A stretch of DNA of 39,335 nt from an uncultured Bacteroidales bacterium (GTDB lineage Bacteria > Bacteroidota > Bacteroidia > Bacteroidales > Bacteroidaceae): positions 1 to 39,335 of the forward strand of contig CACXLY010000011.1 in NCBI GenBank assembly GCA_902768605.1, given 5' to 3'. Position 1 is the stretch's first letter. Each line of letters opens with the position of its first letter. Shown here piece by piece: positions 7,213 through 13,957 of the stretch. The translations under genes and the position numbers were made by a program. The notes beneath the pieces were generated by a model, which worked only from the letters and a program-made list of their open reading frames with translations, was not told the origin of the DNA and did no database searches.

Positions 7213-8354
7213 AGAGAACAATAATAGCCGTCATGCTGCTGGGCGGGATGCTCGCAGCCTGCGGGGACAAGGAACAAACTAAAACGGAAGAGAATATGAC
7301 GACATTGACTTTGACGCAAGAATGGGACAAGGTGTTTCCGCTGAGCGATAAAGTAACGCATCGGAAGGTGACGTTTGCGACACAATACGGGCTGACGCTT
7401 GCTGCTGATTTATATACGCCCGCATCGAGCGAAGAGCTAAAAGCGAGAAGTGGAAAGTGGCCCGCCATCGCCGTTTCCGGTCCTTTCGGTGCTACCAAGG
7501 AGCAGTCGAGCGGCCTGTATGCTATGCGGATGGCCGAGCGCGGCTTTGTGGCGCTGGCCTTCGACCCGTCATATACCGGCGAGAGCAGCGGTGAGCCGCG
7601 TCGCACAGCCTCGCCCGACATCAATACCGAGGACTTCATGGCTGCTGTCGATTTCCTGTCGAAACAGGAAAATGTAGATGCAGACCGCATTGGCATCATC
7701 GGCATCTGCGGCTGGGGCGGCATTGCCCTCAACGCTGCGGCAGCCGACACGCGCATCAAGGCCACAGTGGCCTCGACGATGTACGACATGACGCGCGTCA
7801 GCGGCAACGACTACAACGACGCTTTCGACGTCGAGGAGGCTCGCCATAAAAACCGCGAGATGCTCTCCAAGCAACGCCTCGCCGACCCGATGGCGATGGC
7901 TGGCGGCGTGATTGATAGCGTGCCTCCACAGGCGCCCAACTTCATCCATGACTATTACGACTACTACAAGACCGAGCGCGGCTACCACGAGCGCAGCGGC
8001 AACTCGAACGACGGATGGCGCGTCATCGGCACTCAAGCCTACGCCAACAGCCGTTTCCTCTATTATATCAACGAGATACGCTCTGCCGTCCTCGTGATGC
8101 ATGGCGCAGATGCCCACTCGCGCTACTTCGGCGAGGCGGCCTATCACTACATGGTGGAGGGCAAGGCCGAAGGTTACAAGTTTGTAGGCGAACCCAATCC
8201 CAACCCCGAGAACAAGCAGCTGCTCATCATCCCCGACGCATCGCATTGCGACCTCTACGACGGCGGCTACACGGAACCGGCGGGTAAGGGCGAACCGAAG
8301 AACATGATTCCATGGGACAAGCTGGCCGACTTCTTCAATCAGTATTTGAAATGA
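7209..8354 (+). CDS. Lipoprotein alpha/beta hydrolase, dienelactone hydrolase-like
   Basis: 381 residues beginning with a lipobox (LGGMLAAC, Cys at about 18), so it is probably a membrane-anchored periplasmic protein. The hydrolase core contains the oxyanion strand PAIAVSGPFGA and a nucleophile elbow GIIGICGWGG where cysteine replaces serine, as in dienelactone hydrolase and the YcjY-like group; the ASTMYDM after it fits the same group. Late Asp and His candidates are in LVMHGADAHS and IIPDASHCDLYD. It overlaps its neighbours by 4 bp on both sides (7209-7212 and 8351-8354), so the three genes are translationally coupled. The substrate is unknown; a small ester or lactone is likely. Confidence 0.8.
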   Translation: MKRTIIAVMLLGGMLAACGDKEQTKTEENMTTLTLTQEWDKVFPLSDKVTHRKVTFATQYGLTLAADLYTPASSEELKARSGKWPAIAVSGPFGATKEQSSGLYAMRMAERGFVALAFDPSYTGESSGEPRRTASPDINTEDFMAAVDFLSKQENVDADRIGIIGICGWGGIALNAAAADTRIKATVASTMYDMTRVSGNDYNDAFDVEEARHKNREMLSKQRLADPMAMAGGVIDSVPPQAPNFIHDYYDYYKTERGYHERSGNSNDGWRVIGTQAYANSRFLYYINEIRSAVLVMHGADAHSRYFGEAAYHYMVEGKAEGYKFVGEPNPNPENKQLLIIPDASHCDLYDGGYTEPAGKGEPKNMIPWDKLADFFNQYLK

Positions 8355-9385
8355 GAACTATGAAGCGATTGAAGGCAACTGTCATCTCGATGCTACTGGC
8401 GCCGGGCGCATTTGCTCAGGGCGTGGTGGACGTGCACAGCCACATCATCACGCCTGAATACATATCAGCCTTGAAGGAGGAAGACAGGTTGATGGACGAG
8501 GGATTTCCTTTGCCGAAATACAATGTGGAGAGCCATCTGAAGTGGATGGACGAAGCGGGCGTACAGACTGCCGTGCTGACCTTAGCGGCTCCACAGCCCA
8601 CATCGGCCGACATCATCAGACAGACCAACGAGGCAGCAGCCCGCATCAAGAAGGAGCATCTGGGCAGGTTCATGTTCTGCGCCGCTCTGCCTTTCTTCGA
8701 CAAGCAAGGTGGCAAAACCGAGCACCCCAATGTGGATGCGGCTATCCGCGAGGCAAAATATGCGCTCAACACGTTGGGAGCCGACGGCATCAAGCTGGCA
8801 ACAAACGAGCGGGGACTATACCTTGGCGCTCCCGAACTTGACACGCTCTTTGCTTTCCTCAACGAGCGAGAGGCAGTCGTCATCTTGCATCCTCACCGTC
8901 CTGAACCCGTCAACCGCGAGGTGATGGCACAGACGCCGCTTGCCATGCAGGAGTACCTCTCGGAGACCACGCGCGCCGTGACGAACATGATAAGCCGGAA
9001 CGTGCTGGCTCGCTACCCGAGAGTCAAGGTGGTGGTGCCTCATCTGGGAGCCTATCTGCCGCTGGCGATGCCGCGTATGAAGTCGCTGGCTCCCGTCATG
9101 CAGGCAAACAAACTGGTGGGCGACATCGATTGGGAGGCGAACCTGCGTGCCCTCTACTACGACCTTGCCGGTGCCCACTCGCCCGAAGGCATACGCATGT
9201 TGCTCACCATCACCACGCCCGACCATCTGCTCTACGGCTCCGACTTCCCCTATGCAGCGCCCGGGGTGCTCTCGCAAGGTCTCGACAGGATGAAGCAGTA
9301 CTTGACGACCGAAGCCGACCTTGCGCCGTTCAAGGAGATGATACTGTGGAAGAATGCAAGGAACCTCTTCCCCAGCCTGAAGTAG
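8351..9385 (+). CDS. Amidohydrolase-2 family protein (ACMSD-like), exported
   Basis: 344 residues from the ATG at 8351, which overlaps the preceding stop (ATGA); a more distal in-frame start at 8312 would lie inside the upstream gene. A signal peptide (about 1-22, PGAFAQ) is followed directly by the metal motif VDVHSHIITPEY (HxH), then ILHPHRPEP, VVPHLGAY and LLYGSDFPYA, the metal and catalytic positions of the aminocarboxymuconate-semialdehyde decarboxylase-like amidohydrolases. It probably hydrolyses or decarboxylates a small aromatic or lactone substrate, perhaps consecutively with the hydrolase before it. The operon ends here at the hairpin 9423-9469. Confidence 0.85.
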   Translation: MRTMKRLKATVISMLLAPGAFAQGVVDVHSHIITPEYISALKEEDRLMDEGFPLPKYNVESHLKWMDEAGVQTAVLTLAAPQPTSADIIRQTNEAAARIKKEHLGRFMFCAALPFFDKQGGKTEHPNVDAAIREAKYALNTLGADGIKLATNERGLYLGAPELDTLFAFLNEREAVVILHPHRPEPVNREVMAQTPLAMQEYLSETTRAVTNMISRNVLARYPRVKVVVPHLGAYLPLAMPRMKSLAPVMQANKLVGDIDWEANLRALYYDLAGAHSPEGIRMLLTITTPDHLLYGSDFPYAAPGVLSQGLDRMKQYLTTEADLAPFKEMILWKNARNLFPSLK

Positions 9386-9422
9386 CCGCTCATGCAGCTT
9401 TACGACAAACAGAAATAAGCAG

Positions 9423-9469
9423 GATGCCTCATCCAAAGCAAGCTGTTTTGCCACGCTGGATGAGGCATC
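9423..9469. terminator. Bidirectional intrinsic terminator
   Basis: Perfect 13-bp arms GATGCCTCATCCA (9423-9435) and TGGATGAGGCATC (9457-9469) with a 21-nt loop. A T-rich stretch (TTGTCTTTT) follows on the plus strand. It lies between the amidohydrolase operon and the convergent FMN reductase-like gene and could stop both. Confidence 0.8.
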
Positions 9470-9482
9470 TTGTCTTTTCCCA

Positions 9483-10160
9483 TTACAGACACTTATTCAC
9501 GAGACGTTTGCCCAGTTCGTAGGCTTTATTCAAATCTATGTCGAAGTGCTCGTCGCGATATTTCCGCTTTTCCTCTTCCGAGAACAGATTGAAGTCGTAG
9601 CGCGAGTAGTCGCTGAACTGATAGGTATTGCAGACGTAGAGCGTCTCGCTGTATCCGAAGATGTCTGCCATCACCTTCGTGTTCTCCTCCAGAATGGGAG
9701 GATAGCCAATCACTTTCATATAGTCCTCCGGACAGTTCATGGTGAAAATCATGGCAGTAGGGATGACCTTGTCGCGCAGTGTGATATGCTTGCCGTTCTC
9801 GTAGAGATAGGTGCCGACGGGGAACATCAGTCGCTCCATGAACGCGCGTATTTCTCCCGTCGGGTAGCTGTAATAGACGGGCGAACCAAGCACAATGACG
9901 TCCGCCTGACGACAGCGCTCCAGCACGGGGCGCAGGTCATCCTTCAGCGCACACACGCCATTGGTTTTCGAGTTCTTGAGCTTACAGGCAAAGCAACTCT
10001 TACATCCCTTGAAGTCGATGTCGTAGAGGTTTACCATTTCGCATTCGGCACCAGCCTCCTGAGCGCCCTTCATGGCACTCTCGAGCATCTGCGCCGTGTT
10101 CCACTTCTTTCGCGGGCTGCCGTTCACGAAGACGGCCTTCAGTTTCTTTTGTTCCATCAT
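9483..10160 (-). CDS. NADPH-dependent FMN reductase / iron-sulfur flavoprotein-like
   Basis: 225 residues, cytoplasmic. VFVNGSPRKKWNT near the N terminus is the FMN phosphate-binding loop of the flavodoxin-like NAD(P)H:FMN reductases; CKSCFACK (about 53-60) is the cysteine cluster seen in the related iron-sulfur flavoproteins, and LGSPVYYSYPTGEIRAFMERL is the second flavin contact region. It probably reduces FMN or quinones and may carry an Fe-S cluster. Alternative start: the second methionine (MEQKK). It is separated from the next upstream minus-strand gene by almost 300 bp containing two repeat arrays, so it probably has its own promoter, although none is convincing. Confidence 0.85.
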   Translation of the reverse strand: MMEQKKLKAVFVNGSPRKKWNTAQMLESAMKGAQEAGAECEMVNLYDIDFKGCKSCFACKLKNSKTNGVCALKDDLRPVLERCRQADVIVLGSPVYYSYPTGEIRAFMERLMFPVGTYLYENGKHITLRDKVIPTAMIFTMNCPEDYMKVIGYPPILEENTKVMADIFGYSETLYVCNTYQFSDYSRYDFNLFSEEEKRKYRDEHFDIDLNKAYELGKRLVNKCL

Positions 10161-10218
10161 GATATTCCAGATTTATAGTTTCGGGAGTTTCGCTGTAAAG
10201 TGAGGCATGGGCAAATCC

Positions 10219-10300
10219 CTACACGTGGGAAAGCCAATTCCCACGTGAAGGAAAGGCAACTCCCACGTGTAGGAAAAGCGACTCCCACGTGTAGGAAATT
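10219..10300. repeat. Array B: CACGTG-containing repeats, 20-22 bp period
   Basis: The palindrome CACGTG recurs at 10222, 10242, 10264 and 10286 (steps of 20, 22 and 22). The surrounding decamer reads CTACACGTGG in the first unit and CCACGTGTAG (its reverse complement) in the last two; the rest of each unit is GGAAAnGCnA(A/C)T or similar. It lies in the 298-bp gap between the flavoprotein and DUF1349 genes. Confidence 0.85.
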
Positions 10301-10388
10301 CCAGCCAATCTGCAGTACGCTGACACTCGATACCTAAATTATTAATTTTGTGAGTAGTTATAAATGACGTTATAGAGAGAGTAAAAGG

Positions 10389-10440
10389 ACGTGTCGTGAG
10401 AGGCTTGACAACGTGTTGCGAGAGGCTTGACAACGTGTCG
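10389..10440. repeat. Array C: two 22-bp repeats plus a partial third
   Basis: Units at 10389-10410 and 10411-10432 differ by two bases; a third is cut short at 10440. The core is GAGAGGCTTGACAACGTGT. It ends 18 bp before the stop codon of the minus-strand DUF1349 gene. Between arrays B and C (10301-10388) there is only AT-rich sequence. Confidence 0.85.
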
Positions 10441-10458
10441 TATTATCCAACGCGACGT

Positions 10459-11193
10459 TTACTGCTCGTCAGGCTGCTGGCCGTCGTGGGCCTTCCAAGC
10501 GCACTCGGTTATCTTCATGTCCGAGAAGACAGCCGTGAAGGACGACTCCTCGGGCGAGCAGGCATAGATGCCGAAGCGTATCTCGTCGGCAGCCGCATAC
10601 ATGTGGCAAATGCGCATCTGGCTGAAGTCCACGCCGTCGGTGGAGCACTCGATGCAGTAGTCGTCGGCCCTGCGAGAGAAGCGGTACCACATCGTCTTGA
10701 CGTCGGCAGGAATGGCTGTGGTTGCCCAGTCGGAGTAGCCGTTGTTCGTCGCCACGCTGCCAAGATGCTGGAACTCGGCGTTCTCATATTCCACCGAGCC
10801 CTTCAGCCAGTTCTCGCTGTCCAAGTACATCACGATGCCGCACTGGTCGAAGCGTTGATGGCTCTGCGTAAAATCGGTCTTTACCACAAAACTGAAGTAC
10901 TTTTCGCGCGTCTTCATCTGCAGGACGGGTGCATTGTCGTTCTGGAAGTGATAGTACGTGCGCTGCCAAAGGTCGGTATGGGGAGCTGTCGTGATGATGA
11001 TGGTGTCGCCCGACACTTCATATCCTGCAGGTTTTCTCGTCCACTCCATGCTGTTCAGGTCTAACTTGCCACCTGCGGAAAGGGCAGCGGCCACGTCGTC
11101 TGTAAAGGGTTCACTCGTCTCTTCCTGGCTTTGCTTACCGCAAGACGTAAGCAACAAGGAAACGCCCAATAGGGTTAAAAAAGTCTTTTGCAT
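10459..11193 (-). CDS. DUF1349 lipoprotein
   Basis: 244 residues. The N terminus is a lipoprotein signal (LLGVSLLLTSC, Cys at about 18), so it is probably anchored in the periplasm or outer membrane. The remaining protein matches the DUF1349 concanavalin A-like beta-sandwich: SGDTIIITTAPHTDLWQRTYY, then YFSFVVKTDF, FDQCGIVMYLDSENWLKGSVEYEN, and WYRFSRRADDYCIECSTDGVDF. Members are often found beside glycoside hydrolases and are thought to bind or act on sugars, so its place next to the GH block fits. It is probably not in one transcript with GH2, because a 155-bp inverted repeat separates them. Confidence 0.88.
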   Translation of the reverse strand: MQKTFLTLLGVSLLLTSCGKQSQEETSEPFTDDVAAALSAGGKLDLNSMEWTRKPAGYEVSGDTIIITTAPHTDLWQRTYYHFQNDNAPVLQMKTREKYFSFVVKTDFTQSHQRFDQCGIVMYLDSENWLKGSVEYENAEFQHLGSVATNNGYSDWATTAIPADVKTMWYRFSRRADDYCIECSTDGVDFSQMRICHMYAAADEIRFGIYACSPEESSFTAVFSDMKITECAWKAHDGQQPDEQ

Positions 11194-11249
11194 AAGTTTA
11201 TGTCTTTATGATTAATACGGTATCATTTATTATTACTTATTCAAGTTTA

Positions 11250-11404
11250 GGGAGTTAATGAAGTTAATGAAGTTAAAGAAGTTAAAGGACGATACCATGT
11301 GATACGGTGTGCATTAAGCCCCTGATTGGGCTGCAAAAGCTATTGTCCTTTAACTTCCCCAAGCGAGCATAGCGAGCTAACTTCTTTTAACTTCTTTAAC
11401 TCCC
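11250..11404. repeat. Inverted microrepeat element between GH2 and DUF1349 genes
   Basis: The left arm (11250-11290) is four GAAGTTAA-type units ending AAAGGAC; the right arm (11345-11404) is the reverse complement, from GTCCTTTAACTTC to TTAACTCCC, but is interrupted by about 20 bp containing AGCGAGCATAGCGAGC. The centre holds a small hairpin, AGCCCCTGATTGGGCT. It occupies nearly the whole 242-bp gap and, in the minus orientation, could act as a terminator of the GH2 transcript. Confidence 0.8.
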
Positions 11405-11435
11405 ATAAAATCATAACTTCCGAAACTAAAATTAC

Positions 11436-13796
11436 TTACTTTGACTGGATTGCTGTCGTGGCTGTCCCCAAGTTGCTCTTGATGCTGACCTGCACTTTGC
11501 CCTTGTTCTTACTGCTGCGCACGACGAGCAGGGCGCGGCCTTTCCATGTCGTGACACGAGGCGAGGTGGATGGCTCGCGGTCCTTCATGTCGGCAGAGGC
11601 GAAGGCCATGAGCTGCCCCTGACCTTTGACGACAGCTTCGCAAGGAATGGCGGCTTCGGGACAGACGCGACCCTTGCTGTCGACGACCTCGAGGGTAATG
11701 TATGCCAGGTCCTGACCATCGGCAGCTATCGTCTTGCGGTCGGCTGTGAGTCGCAGTCGCGCTGGCTCGCCGGCGGTGCTCAGCGTCACGCTTTCGCTGC
11801 CTGCCTCGGCGCGCAAAGTTCCTGCCTCGTAGGGCACTTGGAACACGGCCTTGAACTCAGTCTGCCTATTGACGGATTTCGTTCCAATCAGTTTGTCGTT
11901 CAGATAGAGTTTTACCTCGGGTTGCTTGGTATAGACCTCCACATCGACGGACTTGCCTTCCCAGCCTGCCCAGTTCCAACTCTCCCATGTGGGCCAAACG
12001 CTCCACATCGTCTCCTTGATGTTTCCGCGATAGCCATTGGGCTCTTTCACAGCCATATACAGGCTGGTGCTCTTGTCATTCCAAAGCATCTCGCGATAGT
12101 GGCTGATGGGTTTGCGCCAACCCGTGATATCGACGTCGCCGCAATAGGTGCCGTGCCAATCGGGCTGTCCGCCTGGTGCAAAGCTCTCGCCCGGGCGCTC
12201 ACCCTCATAGTAATAGCGGCCAATGCCCGATTCGCCTAAGTAGTCGAGGCCTGTCCAGACCATATCGCCCACGACGTACGTGTTGTCGCTGACCGTGGCC
12301 CAATTGCGGAAGGCATCGCGCGGATAGCTTTCCGTCTGCCACATCACGCGGTTGGGGTTGCGCTGATGGTCGGTCGTGTGCTTGAATATCATGTAGTTGT
12401 AGCCGGCGATGTCGAGCACGTCGAAGTGCGGGTCGTAGATTTCCCAGTCGCGGTCCCAGGCACAGAGGGCTTCCGTGACGGGACGCGTCTTGTCGCACTC
12501 CAGGATGGCAGCTTTCAACTGCTTGGCAGTCTGAACCACGCGAAGTTCCTTGCGCTCGATGACCTCGTTGCCTATGCTCCACGTGATGATGCTGGGATGA
12601 TTCCTGTCGCGCTTGACCATGGCATGGATGTCCTCGCGATAGCAGGAGTCTATCATCGTCGAGTAGTCGTACTTCAGCTTTGCTGTGCGCCATCCGTCGA
12701 AGGCCTCACCAATGACGAGCATGCCCAGGGAGTCGCAGGCATCAAGGAATGCGCGCGTGGTGGGGTTGTGACTGGTGCGGATGAGGTTGAAGCCCGCCTG
12801 CTTCATCAGCCGCACCTTGCGTATCTCTGCTGCGTCGAAGGCCATCGCGCCAAGCACGCCGTCGTCGTGATGCACGCAGGCTCCGTTGAGGAGCAGCGGC
12901 TTGCCGTTGAGCATGAAGCCATTCTCGGTGTCGAACGAGAACGAGCGGATGCCGTATTTTGCCTTCTGACGGTCTATTATCGCATCTTTCATATTTTCTC
13001 TCAGTTCCACGGCTGCCTCATAGAGATGAGGGTTGTCGATGGACCACAGTTCCGGGTTCTGGACGGTGAAGGTTCCCGTGACGCTCTTTGAGCCATGAGC
13101 CGGTACCTTTACAGGCAAGAGCTTATTAATGGAGGTCTTCTGCTGTGTACCGCTGATGACAATGGTCGCTGCACGTTCTTCGTCCGACTCATTCTCGACA
13201 GTCACCTCCACGTTGACCGTAGCCTTGTCGGCCGAAACCTCGGGCGTTGTGACGAACACGCCGTTCTGGGCAATATGCAGCGCCGGCATCGTCTCGAGCC
13301 AAACGTGTCGATAGATGCCCGAACCGGAGTACCAGCGGCAGTTGGGCTGCCCGCTGTTGTCCACCGTCACCACCACCTCGTTCTCGCGCGCGTCATTATA
13401 TATATATGATGTGATGTCCACGGTGAATGGGGTGTAGCCGTAGCCATGCTGCCCGGCCTTCTGCCCGTTCACGAAGACCTCTGCACGCTGATAGACGCCC
13501 TCGAAGTGCAGCTTGGCGCGCCCTCCGCCTCTCAATTCTGAACTCTCGACTCTGAACTTTTTATGGTACTCGCCCTTGCCGCCATGGAACCAGCCGCCGC
13601 CGGTACCGGTCTCGCCAGTCGCTGGGTCGGGCGCGTCGTAGATATCCCAGTCGTGGGGCAAATCGACGGCCACGGTCTTGCCGTCTCGTATGAACTGCCA
13701 GCCGTCGTCAAAGAGCTGGTTTGTCTGCGCCATTGCGCCACCAAAGGCACAAAGCATCAAAGTTGCCAACGGGAAAAGTTTCTTCATTATCATCAT
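11436..13796 (-). CDS. Secreted GH2 glycoside hydrolase, beta-galactosidase-like with DUF4982
   Basis: 786 residues from the ATG at 13796 (MMIMKK...); 13787 is an equally good start, and the open frame beyond 13796 overlaps the promoter. After the signal peptide (ends GGAMAQ) come the sugar-binding domain, the immunoglobulin-like domain, and the TIM barrel with acid/base Glu near 411 (WSIGNEV) and nucleophile Glu near 489 (QTESYPR). A DUF4982 segment (about 590-660) and a C-terminal Ig-like domain follow, the usual layout of Bacteroidota GH2 exo-enzymes. The likely activity is removal of terminal beta-galactosyl or related residues from side chains. A short segment, RVESSELRGG near residue 85, is encoded by microrepeat DNA (13531-13561). 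It is divergent from the GH43-CBM6-esterase gene, with overlapping promoters. Confidence 0.9.
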   Translation of the reverse strand: MMIMKKLFPLATLMLCAFGGAMAQTNQLFDDGWQFIRDGKTVAVDLPHDWDIYDAPDPATGETGTGGGWFHGGKGEYHKKFRVESSELRGGGRAKLHFEGVYQRAEVFVNGQKAGQHGYGYTPFTVDITSYIYNDARENEVVVTVDNSGQPNCRWYSGSGIYRHVWLETMPALHIAQNGVFVTTPEVSADKATVNVEVTVENESDEERAATIVISGTQQKTSINKLLPVKVPAHGSKSVTGTFTVQNPELWSIDNPHLYEAAVELRENMKDAIIDRQKAKYGIRSFSFDTENGFMLNGKPLLLNGACVHHDDGVLGAMAFDAAEIRKVRLMKQAGFNLIRTSHNPTTRAFLDACDSLGMLVIGEAFDGWRTAKLKYDYSTMIDSCYREDIHAMVKRDRNHPSIITWSIGNEVIERKELRVVQTAKQLKAAILECDKTRPVTEALCAWDRDWEIYDPHFDVLDIAGYNYMIFKHTTDHQRNPNRVMWQTESYPRDAFRNWATVSDNTYVVGDMVWTGLDYLGESGIGRYYYEGERPGESFAPGGQPDWHGTYCGDVDITGWRKPISHYREMLWNDKSTSLYMAVKEPNGYRGNIKETMWSVWPTWESWNWAGWEGKSVDVEVYTKQPEVKLYLNDKLIGTKSVNRQTEFKAVFQVPYEAGTLRAEAGSESVTLSTAGEPARLRLTADRKTIAADGQDLAYITLEVVDSKGRVCPEAAIPCEAVVKGQGQLMAFASADMKDREPSTSPRVTTWKGRALLVVRSSKNKGKVQVSIKSNLGTATTAIQSK

Positions 13797-13873
13797 GGTT
13801 TTATTAATGTTGCGTTTAGTTCTTCTCACCTCTGTGGCATGAGGGAATGTACCCGGCACGAGGGAAAATCTAT

Positions 13874-13882
13874 GCAAAGATA
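13874..13882 (-). promoter_or_regulatory. -7 promoter box for GH2
   Basis: Minus-strand TATCTTTGC, about 80 bp upstream of the GH2 start codon. It faces away from the plus-strand box at 13924-13934. Confidence 0.7.
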
Positions 13883-13923
13883 CAAAAAGATTAGGGATTA
13901 CGGCTTAGAGATTAGATATTTTT

Positions 13924-13934
13924 TATATCTTTGC
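13924..13934 (+). promoter_or_regulatory. -7 promoter box for the plus-strand GH block
   Basis: TATATCTTTGC, 23 bp upstream of the ATG at 13958. Only about 41 bp separate it from the opposed GH2 box, so the two -33 regions overlap near 13896-13908. Confidence 0.75.
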
Positions 13935-13957
13935 AGACAAATCACACCAAAACGACT

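Noticed and set aside
10338..10348. Plus-strand TAATTTTG promoter-like box between arrays B and C
   Set aside because: No plus-strand gene follows; only array C and the antisense of the DUF1349 gene lie downstream, and the motif is common in AT-rich DNA.
12205..12693. Additional frames inside GH2 on both strands
   Set aside because: They lie wholly within a gene with complete GH2 catalytic motifs and show no independent features.
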